DNA of 64,000 nt from Hydrogenophaga sp. (GCA_018993155.1 JAGKSX010000003.1:1-64000); one strand, 5' to 3'. Shown: positions 1 to 11,452, counted from the first letter of the stretch. The notes: generated from the letters alone by a model not told the origin. Program-made: numbers and translations.

Positions 1-70
1 GGGCCGCCCCAAGCAAGGCCAGTCCCCCTGGGGGGCAGCGACCCGCGAAGCGGCGGAGCGTGGGGGCCGG
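1..70. repeat. GC-rich intergenic palindromic repeat, divergent copy
   Basis: The block runs from the window edge to just before the stop codon of the exporter permease. It has a CCCCCTGGGGGG core and the GCGACCCGCGAAGCGGCGGAGC motif style of Comamonadaceae intergenic repeats. It is related in layout to the copies at 878, 16752, 19459, 19601, 42119 and 57898 but lacks their CCCGGCAAAGCCGG arm, so it may be a separate subfamily. The left end is cut by the window. Confidence 0.5.
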
Positions 71-72
71 AT

Positions 73-1009
73 TTACTTGGCAAACCTTTTGCGCGTGAGC
101 GCAAGGGCCAGCCAGAAGGCGCCTACCGTGTAGGCGAGCAGCACCCCGCCGTGCAGCCAGGCCTGCGTGGGCCATTCGTCCATGAACAGAGGCCGCACCA
201 GCTCCACCGCATTGGTCAGTGGCAGCCAGTCCGAGATCTGCCGCACCACCCCGGGCAACTGCTCGCGCGGAAAGAACACCCCCGAGAGAAACATCATGGG
301 GGTCAGGAACAGGGTGAAGTAGTAGGTGAAGAAGTCATAGCCCTTGGCCAGGGCGTTGAACACCAGGGCGATGCACGAGAACGTGATGCCCACCCCCAGC
401 AGCACCGGCCAGGCCAGCAGCAGCTTGGGGGAATGGCTGATGCCCAGCGCGAGCATCACGCCCAGGATGGCCGTCACCGTGAACAGGGCCTTGAAGCCCG
501 CCCACAGCATTTCCGCCAGCACCACATCGTCCAGGCTCACCGGCGCGTTCATGATGCCGTCCCAGGTCTTCTGCACGTGCATGCGCGAGAAGGCCGAGTA
601 CAGCGCCTCGAAGCTGGCCGCGTTCATCGCGCTCATGCAGATGCTGCCGCTGGCCAGGAACAGGATGTAGGGCACGGCCACGCTGCCGCCTTGCGGCGTG
701 CCCAGGTTCACCTCGCCCACCAGCGCGCCCATGCCGTAGCCGAAGGCGACCAGCCACATCAGCGGCTCGGCGATGTTGCCCACCAGGCTGGGGATGGCGA
801 GCTTGCGCCAGACCAGCAGGTTGCGCAGAAAGACCGGCCACCAGCGCCGCGACAGGCGTGGCGGGGCAAAGTGAGAACCCCCCGCCGCGCTGCGCGCGTC
901 CCCCCTGGAGGGGGGCGCACCCTGCGGCCCGGCAAAGCCGGTTCCGTGGGTGCCCTGGACGGGCGCTTCTCCTTCTTCGGCCGGTTTTGGGGTAGGGGTG
1001 GTGGTCATG

Positions 1010-1017
<8 letters not shown>
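73..1017 (-). CDS. ABC-2 type exporter permease, NodJ-like
   Basis: This is the integral membrane partner of the ATPase encoded just upstream (1010-1945). The protein has about six hydrophobic segments and the ABC2_membrane/NodJ pattern, with WWPVFLRNLLVWRKL before the first membrane span and the DWLPLTNAVELVRPLF stretch near the C-terminus. NodIJ-type pairs export small molecules such as lipo-oligosaccharides; the substrate here is unknown. The ATG at 1017 overlaps the ATPase stop; an in-frame ATG at 1008 is equally possible. About 28 residues near the N-terminus (from 878-959) are encoded by a dispersed repeat and are absent from the usual family start, so the mature N-terminus is unusual. 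Confidence 0.85.
878..959. repeat. Dispersed palindromic repeat, copy inside the permease gene
   Basis: It contains CCCGCCGCGCTGCGCGCG, a CCCCCCTGGAGGGGGG hairpin, then CCCGGCAAAGCCGGTTCC. The same order of blocks recurs at 42119 and 57898, in a shorter form at 19459, and inverted at 16752 and 19601. This copy lies inside the reading frame of the exporter permease and is translated in frame. Confidence 0.8.
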
Positions 1018-1945
<928 letters not shown>

Positions 1946-1992
1946 GTGCCGGCATTGTGCCCGCTCGCACCGTCGCGCCTGAGGCCGGCCCC

Positions 1993-1998
1993 TACAAT
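1993..1998 (+). promoter_or_regulatory. Possible -10 element for psd
   Basis: TACAAT lies 49 bases before the psd start in the divergent gap between the ABC ATPase gene and psd. I see no convincing -35 box at 17 bases, so this is a weak call. Confidence 0.35.
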
Positions 1999-2046
1999 GC
2001 GGGGCTGCCCGCCAGGGTCTTGTCCCCGCCACCGTCCTGCCCACCC

Positions 2047-2898
2047 ATGTCATTCGCCGTTGCCCTGCAATACGTTTTCCCGAAGCGCGCACTCACTGTG
2101 TTTGGGGGCTGGGTGGCCAACAGCCGCTGGGGTGGCATCACGCAGTGGATCATCCGCCGCTTCATCCGCAAGTACGGCGTGAACATGGCGGAGGCCGCGA
2201 ACCCCGACCCACAGGCCTACGCCAGCTTCAACGAGTTCTTCACCCGCGCGCTGCGCGCCGACGCCCGCCCGCTGGCCGATGCGGCCTTTGTCTGTCCGGT
2301 GGATGGCGCCATCAGCCAGTTCGGCGCGATCGCGCGCGACCAGATCTACCAGGCCAAGGGCCACACCTACAGCACGCGCGCGCTGGTGGGCGGTGACGCC
2401 GCCCTGGCCGCGCAGTTCGACGACGGCGCCTTCGCCACCATCTACCTCAGCCCACGAGACTACCACCGCATCCACATGCCGGCGGCGGCCACGCTGCGCC
2501 GCATGATCCACGTGCCGGGCGACCTGTTCTCGGTGAACCCGGCCACGGCGCAGGGCGTGCCCGGCCTGTTCGCGCGCAACGAGCGCGTGGTGTGCGTGTT
2601 CGACCTGCAGGTGGGCGAGACCACCGTGCCCTTCGTGCAGGTGCTGGTGGGCGCGACCATCGTGGGCAGCATGGCCACCACCTGGCACGGCGTGGTGAAC
2701 CCGCCGCGCCCGGGCACGGTGCGCGAGTGGTCCTACAACGACCAGCCGCTGCACTTGCAACGCGGCGAGGAAATGGGCCGCTTCCTGCTCGGCTCCACCG
2801 TGGTGCTGCTGTGGCCGCGCGACACCATCGCCTTCAACCCCGACTGGGCACCCGGCAACGCCGTGCGCCTGGGCGAGGCCATGGGCCAGTCCCTCTGA
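2047..2898 (+). CDS. psd: Phosphatidylserine decarboxylase proenzyme
   Basis: The enzyme decarboxylates phosphatidylserine to phosphatidylethanolamine at the inner membrane. The 283-residue protein has the LGST self-cleavage motif at residues 248-251; Ser250 would become the pyruvoyl prosthetic group of the small alpha subunit. The core also carries the FFTR, PVDG and [13 protein letters not shown] motifs of the bacterial membrane-bound family. The start at 2047 ([16 protein letters not shown]) matches the usual N-terminus; the in-frame ATG at 1957 would only add low-complexity sequence. purT follows 31 bases later on the same strand. Confidence 0.96.
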   Translation: MSFAVALQYVFPKRALTVFGGWVANSRWGGITQWIIRRFIRKYGVNMAEAANPDPQAYASFNEFFTRALRADARPLADAAFVCPVDGAISQFGAIARDQIYQAKGHTYSTRALVGGDAALAAQFDDGAFATIYLSPRDYHRIHMPAAATLRRMIHVPGDLFSVNPATAQGVPGLFARNERVVCVFDLQVGETTVPFVQVLVGATIVGSMATTWHGVVNPPRPGTVREWSYNDQPLHLQRGEEMGRFLLGSTVVLLWPRDTIAFNPDWAPGNAVRLGEAMGQSL

Positions 2899-2929
2899 AC
2901 ATTTCCCTTTCTTTCTTCCGGAGCTTCAC

Positions 2930-4132
2930 ATGACCACGCTGGGCACCCCTTTGTCTCCTTCGGCCACCCGGGTCATGCTGCTGGGCTCGGGCGAGCTCGG
3001 CAAGGAGGTGCTGATCGCGCTGCAGCGCCTGGGCGTGGAGACCATCGCGGTGGACCGCTACGAGAACGCCCCGGGCCAGCAGGTGGCGCACCACGCGCGC
3101 ACCATCACCATGAGCGACCCGGCGCAGCTCAAGGCGCTGATCGAGGCCGAGCGCCCGCACCTGGTGGTGCCCGAGATCGAGGCCATTGCCACGCCCATGC
3201 TGCAGGAGCTCGAAGCCGCTGGCGTGGTGCGCGTGATTCCCACCGCCCGTGCCGCCCGCCTGACCATGGACCGCGAAGGCATTCGCCGCCTCGCCGCCGA
3301 GACCCTGGGCCTGCCCACCAGCCCCTACAAGTTCTGCGATTCGCTCGACGAGCTGCAGGCCGCCATCGATGGCGGCATTGGCTACCCCTGCATCGTCAAG
3401 CCGGTGATGAGCAGCAGTGGCAAGGGCCAGAGCAAGATCGATGGTCCCGCCGATGTGAAGACCGCATGGGACTACGCGATGTCGGGCGGGCGCGTCGGCC
3501 CGGGCCGCATCATCGTGGAAGGCTTCATCGATTTCGACTACGAGATCACCCAGCTCACCGTGCGCGCCCGGGGCGCCGACGGCGGCATCGAGACGCACTT
3601 CTGCGACCCGATCGGCCATGTGCAGGTGAGCGGCGACTATGTGGAGAGCTGGCAGCCGCACCCCATGACGCCCAAGGCGCTGGCCGAGTCGCGCCGCATC
3701 GCCCAGGCCGTGACCGACGACCTCGGCGGCCAGGGCCTGTTCGGCGTGGAGCTGTTCGTCAAGGGCGACCAGGTGTGGTTCAGCGAGGTCAGCCCGCGCC
3801 CGCACGACACCGGCATGGTGACCATGATCACCCAGTGGCAGAACGAGTTCGAGCTGCACGCGCGCGCCATCCTGGGCCTGCCGGTCTCCACCACGCTCAA
3901 GAGCCCCGGCGCCAGCGCCGTCATCTACGGCGGCGTGGACGCCACGGGCATCGCCTTCGACGGCGTGGACGAGGCCCTGCAGGTGCCGCAGACCGAGCTG
4001 CGCCTGTTCGGCAAGCCCGAGAGCTTCACCAAGCGCCGCATGGGCGTGGCGCTGGCGTTCGACGCCGACGTGGAGCGCGCCCGCACCCAGGCCAAGCTGG
4101 CGGCCTCGAAGGTCCGGCCGCGCAAGGCCTGA
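2930..4132 (+). CDS. purT: Formate-dependent phosphoribosylglycinamide formyltransferase
   Basis: PurT makes formyl-GAR from GAR, formate and ATP, the folate-independent route for step three of purine synthesis. The 400-residue length and ATP-grasp architecture are typical: an N-terminal PreATP-grasp Rossmann segment ([13 protein letters not shown]), the central ATP-grasp fold with [12 protein letters not shown], and the metal-binding [13 protein letters not shown] stretch. A GGAG ribosome site precedes the start. It may be cotranscribed with psd, although the two pathways are unrelated. Confidence 0.97.
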   Translation: MTTLGTPLSPSATRVMLLGSGELGKEVLIALQRLGVETIAVDRYENAPGQQVAHHARTITMSDPAQLKALIEAERPHLVVPEIEAIATPMLQELEAAGVVRVIPTARAARLTMDREGIRRLAAETLGLPTSPYKFCDSLDELQAAIDGGIGYPCIVKPVMSSSGKGQSKIDGPADVKTAWDYAMSGGRVGPGRIIVEGFIDFDYEITQLTVRARGADGGIETHFCDPIGHVQVSGDYVESWQPHPMTPKALAESRRIAQAVTDDLGGQGLFGVELFVKGDQVWFSEVSPRPHDTGMVTMITQWQNEFELHARAILGLPVSTTLKSPGASAVIYGGVDATGIAFDGVDEALQVPQTELRLFGKPESFTKRRMGVALAFDADVERARTQAKLAASKVRPRKA

Positions 4133-4251
4133 ACCCCGGCCCGACGTTTTTTTTGCATCCGGCTGCATCCAAAACGCCGGTTGGCGAGTAGTGGAAGCAG
4201 TGGCGCCGTTTTGCGCTGCTGCCCACAACCCCAACCCCGAGGAGTTTTGCC

Positions 4252-4800
4252 ATGCTGTTCAAATCCACCCTGGCCGCCGCAGCGGTGCTTGCCATGACCG
4301 CCTGCGCTTCCCACATGGGCTCGCCCGCCATGACGTATTCGCAGGCCAGCCTGCCCGATGCCGTGAAGGTGCCGGCCGGCCACAAGGTCGCGATGGAAAC
4401 CGTGGGCGTCGGCCAGATCACCTACGAATGCAAGGCCAAGGCCAACATGGCCGGCCAGTTCGAATGGGTCTTCGGCGGTCCTGACGCCAAGCTGCTGGAC
4501 CGCAGTGGCAAGCAGGTCGGCAAGTACTACGGCCCGCCCGCCACCTGGGAAGCCATGGACGGCTCCAAGTTCACCGCCACCCAGGTCGCCGTGGCGCCCA
4601 ACGGCGACGCGAACATCCCCCTGCAGCTCGTGAAGGCCAACCCTGCCATGGGCATGGGCGCCCTGAGCGGTGTGACCTACACCCAGCGCGTGGCCACCAA
4701 GGGCGGCATCGCACCGAGCTCCGCCTGCGGTGCCGGCAACGTGGGCGCCAAGCAGGTGGTGCAGTACCAGGCCGACTACATCTTCTACAAGGCCTCGTGA
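4252..4800 (+). CDS. DUF3455 putative lipoprotein
   Basis: This 182-residue protein begins with a hydrophobic signal and a plausible lipobox (MTAC, Cys18), so it is probably lipid-anchored in the envelope. The rest matches the DUF3455 family: a VPAGHKVAMETVGVGQITYEC strand region, the WVFGGPDAKLLD motif, and a C-terminal VQYQADYIFYKA. Family members often sit beside ECF sigma/anti-sigma pairs, as here, where the sigma gene starts within about 55 to 115 bases. Its function is unknown; it may be a target or sensor in that regulon. Confidence 0.85.
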   Translation: MLFKSTLAAAAVLAMTACASHMGSPAMTYSQASLPDAVKVPAGHKVAMETVGVGQITYECKAKANMAGQFEWVFGGPDAKLLDRSGKQVGKYYGPPATWEAMDGSKFTATQVAVAPNGDANIPLQLVKANPAMGMGALSGVTYTQRVATKGGIAPSSACGAGNVGAKQVVQYQADYIFYKAS

Positions 4801-4852
4801 TGGTGGGTGGCCGGGGGGCGCCAAGTCCCACCGGCCGCCCCGATCGGCTAGG

Positions 4853-5482
4853 ATGCCGGCAGCCCACCGGCGCCCTGCGTGCCGTGGCTCTTCCGCCTTC
4901 CGAGCCCGACTGCCCTTGCCACCGTCCGACCCCGACGCTTTCGACCACGATGCCGCCCTGGCCGCCTGTGCGCGGGGCGATCGTGCGGCCTTGCGCCGCC
5001 TGTACGAGCACGAAGGCCGTTACCTGCTGGGGGTGGCGCTGCGCATCGTGCGCGACCGCGCCACCGCTGAAGACGTGTTGCACGACGCTTTCATGAACAT
5101 CTGGACCCGCGCCGCCACCTTCGACGCCCGCCGTGGCGCGGGCCGGGGGTGGATGTACGGCATCGTGCGGCACCGCGCCCTCGATGCCGTGCGCTCGGGT
5201 GCGCGCACCGTGTCGGCCGACGAGGCGCAGATGGACGCGCTGCAGGCCGAGGACCCGCCCGCCGCGCCCGACATGGCCGAGGCCTTCGCGCTGCGCGCCG
5301 ACCTCGGCCGGCTCGACGACTGCCTGGCGCGCCTGGACACGCCCAAGCGCAACTGCGTGCTCTACGCCTACCTGGATGGGTGCAGCCACAGCGAGATCGC
5401 CGAGCGCCTGGGCGCGCCGCTGGGCTCGGTGAAGGCCTGGATCCGCCGCGGGCTGGCTTCGTTGCGGGAGTGCCTGGCATGA
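4853..5482 (+). CDS. ECF RNA polymerase sigma factor
   Basis: Region 2 is clear ([19 protein letters not shown], then the [13 protein letters not shown] helix), and region 4 shows the helix-turn-helix [25 protein letters not shown]. It lacks region 3, as expected for the ECF group. The start is uncertain: the ATG at 4853 has poor ribosome-site spacing, and a TTG at 4916 just before the [12 protein letters not shown] segment is nearer the usual family start. The stop overlaps the anti-sigma start (ATGA), giving an operon of sigma and anti-sigma. Confidence 0.9.
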   Translation: MPAAHRRPACRGSSAFRARLPLPPSDPDAFDHDAALAACARGDRAALRRLYEHEGRYLLGVALRIVRDRATAEDVLHDAFMNIWTRAATFDARRGAGRGWMYGIVRHRALDAVRSGARTVSADEAQMDALQAEDPPAAPDMAEAFALRADLGRLDDCLARLDTPKRNCVLYAYLDGCSHSEIAERLGAPLGSVKAWIRRGLASLRECLA

Positions 5483-6180
5483 CGGCGCACGATCCGATCG
5501 ACGAACTGGCCGCGGCCTACGTGCTGGGCACGCTCTCGGCCGGGCAGCGGCGCGAGGTGCAGGCGCGCCTGCCCACCGATGCCGCCTTGCGCGACGCGGT
5601 CGACGGCTGGGAAGGCCGGCTGCTGCCGCTGACCGCCTTGGTCGAGGCGGTGGAGCCCTCACCCGCGCTGTGGACGCGCATCGAACGCGCCATCGCCCCC
5701 CCACGCGCACCGGCCAAGGCCAGCGCCTGGCAGACCTGGTGGAGCAGCCTGGGCTTCTGGCGCGCGGTGGCCGCCACCGGTTTCGTGGCCGCGTCGGTGG
5801 TCGCGCTGCTGCCGTCCACCGGCCTGTTCGCGCCGGCCGCGCCGCAATACATGGTGGTGCTGGTCGCGCCCAATGGCACGGCCCCGGGCTGGGTGGTGCA
5901 GACCAGCGGTGCCAATACCTTGCGCCTGGTGCCGCTGGGCACCACGGCCGTGCCCGAGCAGCGCTCGCTGCAGTTCTGGACCAAGGCCGACGACTGGAAC
6001 GCGCCGGTCTCGCTGGGCCTGGTGCAGCCGGGCCAGCCGCTGGAGGTCAAGCTCGACCAGCTGCCGCCGCTGGTGCCCAACCAGCTGTTCGAGATCACGC
6101 TGGAGCCCTACAACGGCTCGCCCACGGGCCGCCCGACCGGGCCGATCCTCTACATCGGGCGCGCGGTCAAGCTGACCTGA
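5479..6180 (+). CDS. Anti-sigma factor, RskA-like
   Basis: The 233-residue protein has a cytosolic N-terminus ([20 protein letters not shown]) of the kind that holds an ECF sigma factor, one membrane segment around residues 92-115 ([19 protein letters not shown]), and a periplasmic RskA C-terminal domain. No HxxxCxxC zinc motif is visible, so it is not a classic ZAS protein. It overlaps the sigma gene by four bases. Its 3' end overlaps the convergent molybdenum hydroxylase gene by 14 bases. Confidence 0.9.
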   Translation: MTAHDPIDELAAAYVLGTLSAGQRREVQARLPTDAALRDAVDGWEGRLLPLTALVEAVEPSPALWTRIERAIAPPRAPAKASAWQTWWSSLGFWRAVAATGFVAASVVALLPSTGLFAPAAPQYMVVLVAPNGTAPGWVVQTSGANTLRLVPLGTTAVPEQRSLQFWTKADDWNAPVSLGLVQPGQPLEVKLDQLPPLVPNQLFEITLEPYNGSPTGRPTGPILYIGRAVKLT

Positions 6181-8440
6181 GCGGCAGCTTGCGGTGGCGC
6201 TGGCCGGTCAGCGCGAACAGCGCGTTGGCCACCGCCGGGGCGATCGGCGGCAGGCCTGGCTCGCCCACGCCCTCGGGCGGCGCGCTGCTCGGGACAATCA
6301 GCACCTCGACCGCCGGCATCTCGTGGAAACGCAGCACCGGCTGGTCGTGGAAGTTGCTGGCCTGCACCTGGCCGTTGACGATGTCCACCTGGCCGTGCAG
6401 GGCCGCCGAGAGGCCATAGACGATGGCGCTCTCCATCTGCTGCGCGATGCCCGTCGGGTTGACCGCCGTGCCGCAATCGATGGCGCACCACACGCGGTGC
6501 ACGCGGATGGTTTTGTCGGCCGCCAGCGAGACCTCGGCCACCTGCGCGACGATGGAGCCGAAGGACTCATGCAAGGCGATGCCGCGCGCGGTCCTGGCGC
6601 CGTCGGGCGCGGGCGGTGAGGCCGTGCCCCAGCCGCCGCCCTTCGCCGCCGCCTGCAGCACCGCGAGGTGCCGGGGATGGCGCTGCAGCAGCCGTTCGCG
6701 AAAGACCAGCGGGTCGGTACCGACAGCGTGCGCGGCCTCGTCGACGAAGCTTTCCTTGAAGAAGGCCTGGTGCGAATGGCCCACCGAGCGCCAGAAGCCG
6801 ACCTGCAAGGGCAGGGCGACGGCGGCGTGCGCGATGCGCGCGGCCGGCCATTCGTAGGGCTGGTCGAACGCGCCTTCCGAGGTGGTCTTGTCCAGCCCGC
6901 CGCCGGGCAGGCCGAACAGGCGGCCCAGCACCTGCGGCACGATGGCCTGGCCCGCGCTGGTGTTCTGCCAGGCCACGAGCTGCCCCTGGGCATCGAAGCC
7001 GGCCTTGAAGCGCGAGACGCAGGCCGGGCGGTAGATGTCGTGGCGCAGGTCCTGCTCGCGCGACCACAGCGTCTGCACCGGCGCACCGGGCACGGCCTTG
7101 GCGATGGCGGCGGCCTGGGCGATGAAGTCCACCTCCAGCCGCCGGCCGAAGCCACCGCCGAGCAGCATCACGTGCACCGTCACCGCTTCGGCGGGCAGGC
7201 CCAGCGCGTCGGCGGCGGCCTTGCGCGCCAGGCCGGGCACCTGGGTCGAGACCCAGACCGTGGCGCGGTCGCCGTCGAAGCGCACGGTGCAGTTCATCGG
7301 CTCCATGGTGGCGTGGGCGAGGTAGGGCGCGCGGTACTCCGCCTCGATGGCGCGCACCGCGCCGGCCATGGCCGCGTCCACGTCGCCTTCGGTGAAGAAG
7401 GCGAAACCTTTGTCGGTGTCCAGCGTGCGCGCGAGCTGCTCCAGGGCTTCGGCACTCTGGAAGTTCGCGAGTTCGCCCGCGTCCCATTCGATCTTCAGCG
7501 CCTCGGCCGCCTGTTTGGCGCGCCAGGGGTGGTCGGCGATCACGGCCACGCCGCCGGTGCCGCCGTTCAGCGGCTCGAACTGCACCACCGTGCGCACGCC
7601 CGGCATGGCCTGGGCGGCGGCCGCGTCGAAGCGGGTGGCGCGGCCGCGCAGGGTGCGGCACATCTGCACGCTCGCGTGCAGCAGGCCTTCGGGCCGCGCG
7701 TCGATGCCGAAGCGCGCGCTGCCATCGGTCTTGCTCGCGGCCTCGATGCGGTTCGTGGGCCGGCCGATCAGCCTGAACTGCGCGGGCGTCTTGAGCGTGG
7801 GCGAGCGCGGCAGGCGCTGCTGCGCGGCCGCGCCGGCCAGGCTGCCGTAGCTCGCGCGCTGCCCGGCGGGCCCGAGCACCTCGCCGTTCTCAGTGCGGCA
7901 GTGGACGGGGTCGGTGTTCCATTGCCGGGCCGCTGCGGTCACCAGCATCTCGCGCGCCGAAGCCCCCGCCTCGCGCATCGGCAGCCAGAGGTCTTTCACG
8001 CTCGACGAGCCACCGGTCATCATCACGCCGATCTCGCGCATGGCCTTGGCCGCCATCCAGCGTGCCGCGTCCAGCACCCGGCTCTCGGTGTCAGGGTGCA
8101 CGGGCAGGCCATCGACCACGGTGGCGATGTTGTTGTAGATCTTGTCGATGGGCGAGGCCTGGAAGCGCACGCGAGACCAGTCGGCGTCCAGTTCGTCGGC
8201 CAGCAGCATGCACAGCGAGGTGGCCACGCCCTGGCCCATCTCGCTCTTGGCCAGCATCACGGTGACGCTGCCGTCCGCGTCGATCTTCACCCAGCCATTG
8301 AGGGCCGCCTCGTTCGCTGTCGTGGGAAGCGGCTGCGCCGTGGTGAGCCGCTGGCGCGGCGGCAACACCGACCAGCCCAGCACCAGCGCGCCGCTGGCGG
8401 CGAGGGTGCCGAGGAGGAATTTGCGTCGGGTGGTGGCCAT
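6167..8440 (-). CDS. Molybdenum hydroxylase large subunit, IorB-like, Tat-exported
   Basis: The 757-residue protein belongs to the xanthine dehydrogenase family, molybdopterin-binding subunit, closest in style to isoquinoline 1-oxidoreductase beta subunits. It opens with a twin-arginine signal (TTRRKFLLG followed by a hydrophobic run), so it is probably exported folded with its cofactor. Visible family features are [12 protein letters not shown] near residue 65, the LLGGGFGRR motif in the middle and the [18 protein letters not shown] molybdopterin motif near the C-terminus. The partner [2Fe-2S] subunit normally encoded next to it is missing from this window. The start at 8440 places the RR pair correctly. 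Confidence 0.88.
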   Translation of the reverse strand: MATTRRKFLLGTLAASGALVLGWSVLPPRQRLTTAQPLPTTANEAALNGWVKIDADGSVTVMLAKSEMGQGVATSLCMLLADELDADWSRVRFQASPIDKIYNNIATVVDGLPVHPDTESRVLDAARWMAAKAMREIGVMMTGGSSSVKDLWLPMREAGASAREMLVTAAARQWNTDPVHCRTENGEVLGPAGQRASYGSLAGAAAQQRLPRSPTLKTPAQFRLIGRPTNRIEAASKTDGSARFGIDARPEGLLHASVQMCRTLRGRATRFDAAAAQAMPGVRTVVQFEPLNGGTGGVAVIADHPWRAKQAAEALKIEWDAGELANFQSAEALEQLARTLDTDKGFAFFTEGDVDAAMAGAVRAIEAEYRAPYLAHATMEPMNCTVRFDGDRATVWVSTQVPGLARKAAADALGLPAEAVTVHVMLLGGGFGRRLEVDFIAQAAAIAKAVPGAPVQTLWSREQDLRHDIYRPACVSRFKAGFDAQGQLVAWQNTSAGQAIVPQVLGRLFGLPGGGLDKTTSEGAFDQPYEWPAARIAHAAVALPLQVGFWRSVGHSHQAFFKESFVDEAAHAVGTDPLVFRERLLQRHPRHLAVLQAAAKGGGWGTASPPAPDGARTARGIALHESFGSIVAQVAEVSLAADKTIRVHRVWCAIDCGTAVNPTGIAQQMESAIVYGLSAALHGQVDIVNGQVQASNFHDQPVLRFHEMPAVEVLIVPSSAPPEGVGEPGLPPIAPAVANALFALTGQRHRKLPLRSA

Positions 8441-8592
8441 GGGTCGGTCTCCGTGGGGGTCGGGGCAGCTTAATCCCGAAACGAGGCCTGCGGCGAGCGC
8501 CACATGAACCCCCTGGGCAGGTGAAAGCCCGAAGAATCGTCTTGTTACAAGCGGTTAGCATCGGACCCATTCCTGCAACGGAAGGGGTGACG

Positions 8593-9873
8593 ATGGATGG
8601 AGTTCGTGGATGGGCAGCCCGGAGCCGCGCTGTGGGTTGGTGCGCCTGGATGCCGATGGCGGCCGCCGCCGTCAGCGCGCCCGCGTGGGCGCTGGAGCCT
8701 GATGCCTTGTTCGCCAAGGTGGCGCCCAGCGTCTGGACGGTGGTGGCCACCGACGCCCAGGCGCGAAGCCCGTCGCACGGCAATGCGGTGGTGATCGGGC
8801 CCGGGCGCCTGATCACGAGTTGCCATGTGCTGGCGCGCATGACCCGCTTGCAGGTGGTGAAGGGCAACGTGAGCTATGGCGGCCGGCTGGAGTTTCCGGA
8901 CCCGGAGAACGACCTCTGCCAGATCCAGGTCGACAACTTCCAGGCCCCGGCGGTGGAGCTGGCGCCCGGAGACACATTGCGGGTGGGTGCGCGGGTCTTT
9001 GCGATCGGGGCGCCGCAGGGGCAGGAGGCCACGCTGAGCGATGGCCTGCTCTCGGGCCTGCGGCGCGACGAGCAAGGGAAGCTTCTCTTTGTGCAGACCA
9101 CCGCGCCGTTGGTGGCCGGCTCCAGTGGCGGAGGCCTGTTCGATGCCGAGGGCCGGTTGATCGGCATCACCACGCTGCTGCGGCGCGAAGCACCGAACAT
9201 CAACCTCGCCGTGCCCGCCTACCGCATTACCGAGTTGCCTCAGCGAGGCCGTGAGCTGCTGGAGCGGCGCGCCGCCACCCGGGTGACGGCCGCACCGGTG
9301 GCGGCGCCTTCCGGAGGGCGGCAGCCCACGGCGCAGCGGCGGCCGGGGGACTGGTTCGAGTACGTGGTGACGGATTCGCAGACCAAGCTCAAGAGCACGG
9401 TCAGCCTGAAGGTGGATCGCGTGGACGGTGGCCGCATCGTTTTCAACGGCGGCGGCCGGGTGGAGGATGAAACCGGCCGCGTGCAGGATTCGTCGTCGGC
9501 CGCGCTGCTCGAACTGGATCTGGTGACACCGCCCGGTGGCTGGGCACCGGGCGGCCAGGTGATGAGCGGGTTTCAGCCGCTGAAATTTTCCACCAGCCAG
9601 GGTGGCGACACCACGGGCTTTGATGTCACGGCGGTGGCCTCCGGCCCTCAAGCGATTCGCGTGGGTGAGAGTGAGTACAACGCGGTGCGCATCGACATCC
9701 GGGGATGGACTTCCCGCCTGCCCGTGCACCGTGTTGCGGTGTCGAACCTTCGCTACCAGGCCACGGTGTGGTATTCGCCGGACTTGATGCGGGTCGTGCG
9801 CTTCACGCTGGAGCGGCTGGGCAGCACGGACCACAAGGAAGTCCTGGAGCTGGTGCGCGCCGGCCGGGGCTGA
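8593..9873 (+). CDS. Secreted trypsin-like serine protease
   Basis: This 426-residue protein starts with a signal peptide ending near AWA (residues 31-33). A trypsin/DegP-type catalytic domain follows with a readable triad: His78 in ITSCHVL, Asp107 in PENDLCQI and Ser178 in GSSGGGLFD. The C-terminal half (about 270-426) has no PDZ repeat; it looks like a beta-rich domain containing GDWFEYVVTD. The ATG at 8593 follows a GGAAGGGG ribosome site; an upstream GTG at 8521 would hide the signal peptide. It is divergent from the molybdenum hydroxylase. Confidence 0.85.
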   Translation: MDGVRGWAARSRAVGWCAWMPMAAAAVSAPAWALEPDALFAKVAPSVWTVVATDAQARSPSHGNAVVIGPGRLITSCHVLARMTRLQVVKGNVSYGGRLEFPDPENDLCQIQVDNFQAPAVELAPGDTLRVGARVFAIGAPQGQEATLSDGLLSGLRRDEQGKLLFVQTTAPLVAGSSGGGLFDAEGRLIGITTLLRREAPNINLAVPAYRITELPQRGRELLERRAATRVTAAPVAAPSGGRQPTAQRRPGDWFEYVVTDSQTKLKSTVSLKVDRVDGGRIVFNGGGRVEDETGRVQDSSSAALLELDLVTPPGGWAPGGQVMSGFQPLKFSTSQGGDTTGFDVTAVASGPQAIRVGESEYNAVRIDIRGWTSRLPVHRVAVSNLRYQATVWYSPDLMRVVRFTLERLGSTDHKEVLELVRAGRG

Positions 9874-9889
9874 GGCCCGGCGCCTCGGC

Positions 9890-11392
9890 TCACTGGAACG
9901 CCACTTCCGCGAAGCTGCGCAGCTTGCGGCTGTGCAGCTGGTCGGTGCCGCCGGCGCGCAGGATGTCGATGGCGCGGATGCCGATGCGCAGGTGCTGGTC
10001 CACGCGCTCGCGGTAGAAGTGGTTGGCCATGCCGGGCAGCTTGATCTCGCCGTGCAGGGGCTTGTCGCTCACGCACAGCAGGGTGCCGTAGGGAACGCGG
10101 AAGCGAAAGCCGTTGGCCGCGATGGTGGCGGATTCCATGTCCAGCGCCACCGCGCGCGACTGCGAGAAGCGGCGCTGCGGCATGTTGTCGGGCAGCAGTT
10201 CCCAGTTGCGGTTGTCGGTGCTGGCCACGGTGCCGGTGCGCATGATGCGCTTGAGCTCGGCCGGCGGCACGCCGGTCACGTCGGCCACGGCGGCTTCGAG
10301 CGCGAGCTGGATCTCCGCCAGCGCGGGGATCGGCACCCACAGCGGGAGTTCTTCGTCCAGCACGTGGTCTTCGCGCACGTAGGCGTGGGCCAGCACGTAG
10401 TCGCCCAGCTGCTGGCTGGTGCGCAGGCCGGCGCAGTGGCCCAGCATCAGCCAGGCGTGCGGGCGCAGCACGGCGATGTGGTCGGTGATGGTCTTGGCGT
10501 TGGCCGGGCCCACGCCGATGTTGACCATGGTGATGCCGCTGCGGTCTTCGCGCAGCAGGTGGTAGCCCGGCATCTGCGGCAGGCGCGGCGGTGCGCTGCC
10601 GAGTTCGTCGCCGTTCTCGGCGGCCAGGCCGGTGCGGCGCATCACCACGTTGCCCGGTTCGACGAAGGCCACGTACTCGCTGTCGGGGTCGGCCATCTCG
10701 GCGCGGCCGAGCTTGATGAATTCGTCGATGTAGAACTGGTAGTTGGTGAACATCACGAAGTTCTGGAACCACTCGGGCGCCGTGCCGGTGTAGTGGCGCA
10801 GGCGCTGCAGCGAATAGTCCACCCGGGGCGCGGTGAACAGCGAGAGCGGGTGCGCCTCGCCCGCGCGGGGCTCGTGCGTGCCGTTGGCGATGCCGTCGTC
10901 CATGGCGGTGAGGTCGGGCAGGTCGAACACGTCGCGCATGAGCGCGCGGCGCATCAGGTCCATGCTGCCTTCCACGTGGTCGTGTTCGGCGAACGAGAAG
11001 TGGATGGGGATGGGCTGCGTGCTGGTGCCCACCTCCAGTTCGCCGCCGTGGTTGGCCAGCAGCAGGCGGAACTGTTCCAGGTAGTAGTCGCTGTACAGGT
11101 CGGGGCGGGTGAGCGTGGTCTCGTAGCGCCCGGCGCCTGCCACGAAGCCGTAGCTCAGGCGGCTCGGCGGCTGGTTGACCACGTCCTGGCGCAGCACGCT
11201 GTGGGTGTGCAGCCGCACGTAGGGGTAGCACGCCCGCACGTGGGTCAACGTGAAATCGCCGCCGGCGACGAAATCGCGCATGGCCTGGCGCAGGAATTCC
11301 ACGTTGTCCTGGTAGATGCGCTGCACCTGGGCCAGCGCCTCGGCCGGGTCCTTGAAAACGAGCGGTGCGGTGTAGGCGGGTGATTTTTGCAT
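9890..11392 (-). CDS. amn: AMP nucleosidase
   Basis: Amn hydrolyses AMP to adenine and ribose 5-phosphate and helps control adenylate pools. The 500-residue length matches the family. The N-terminal regulatory domain contains VRACYPYVRL and FSFAEHDHVEG; the C-terminal nucleoside phosphorylase-like domain contains VNIGVGPANAKTITDHIAVLRP, the MLGHCAGLR loop and ALDMESATIAANGFRFRVPYGTLL near the end. The gene is divergent from the MgtC/DUF4010 gene, with 60 bases between the starts. Confidence 0.96.
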   Translation of the reverse strand: MQKSPAYTAPLVFKDPAEALAQVQRIYQDNVEFLRQAMRDFVAGGDFTLTHVRACYPYVRLHTHSVLRQDVVNQPPSRLSYGFVAGAGRYETTLTRPDLYSDYYLEQFRLLLANHGGELEVGTSTQPIPIHFSFAEHDHVEGSMDLMRRALMRDVFDLPDLTAMDDGIANGTHEPRAGEAHPLSLFTAPRVDYSLQRLRHYTGTAPEWFQNFVMFTNYQFYIDEFIKLGRAEMADPDSEYVAFVEPGNVVMRRTGLAAENGDELGSAPPRLPQMPGYHLLREDRSGITMVNIGVGPANAKTITDHIAVLRPHAWLMLGHCAGLRTSQQLGDYVLAHAYVREDHVLDEELPLWVPIPALAEIQLALEAAVADVTGVPPAELKRIMRTGTVASTDNRNWELLPDNMPQRRFSQSRAVALDMESATIAANGFRFRVPYGTLLCVSDKPLHGEIKLPGMANHFYRERVDQHLRIGIRAIDILRAGGTDQLHSRKLRSFAEVAFQ

Positions 11393-11452
11393 GCGTTATT
11401 GTGGCGCGCCGTTGCTTGGCACCGCAGGAATGCGGAAACTGGAAGGAAAACC

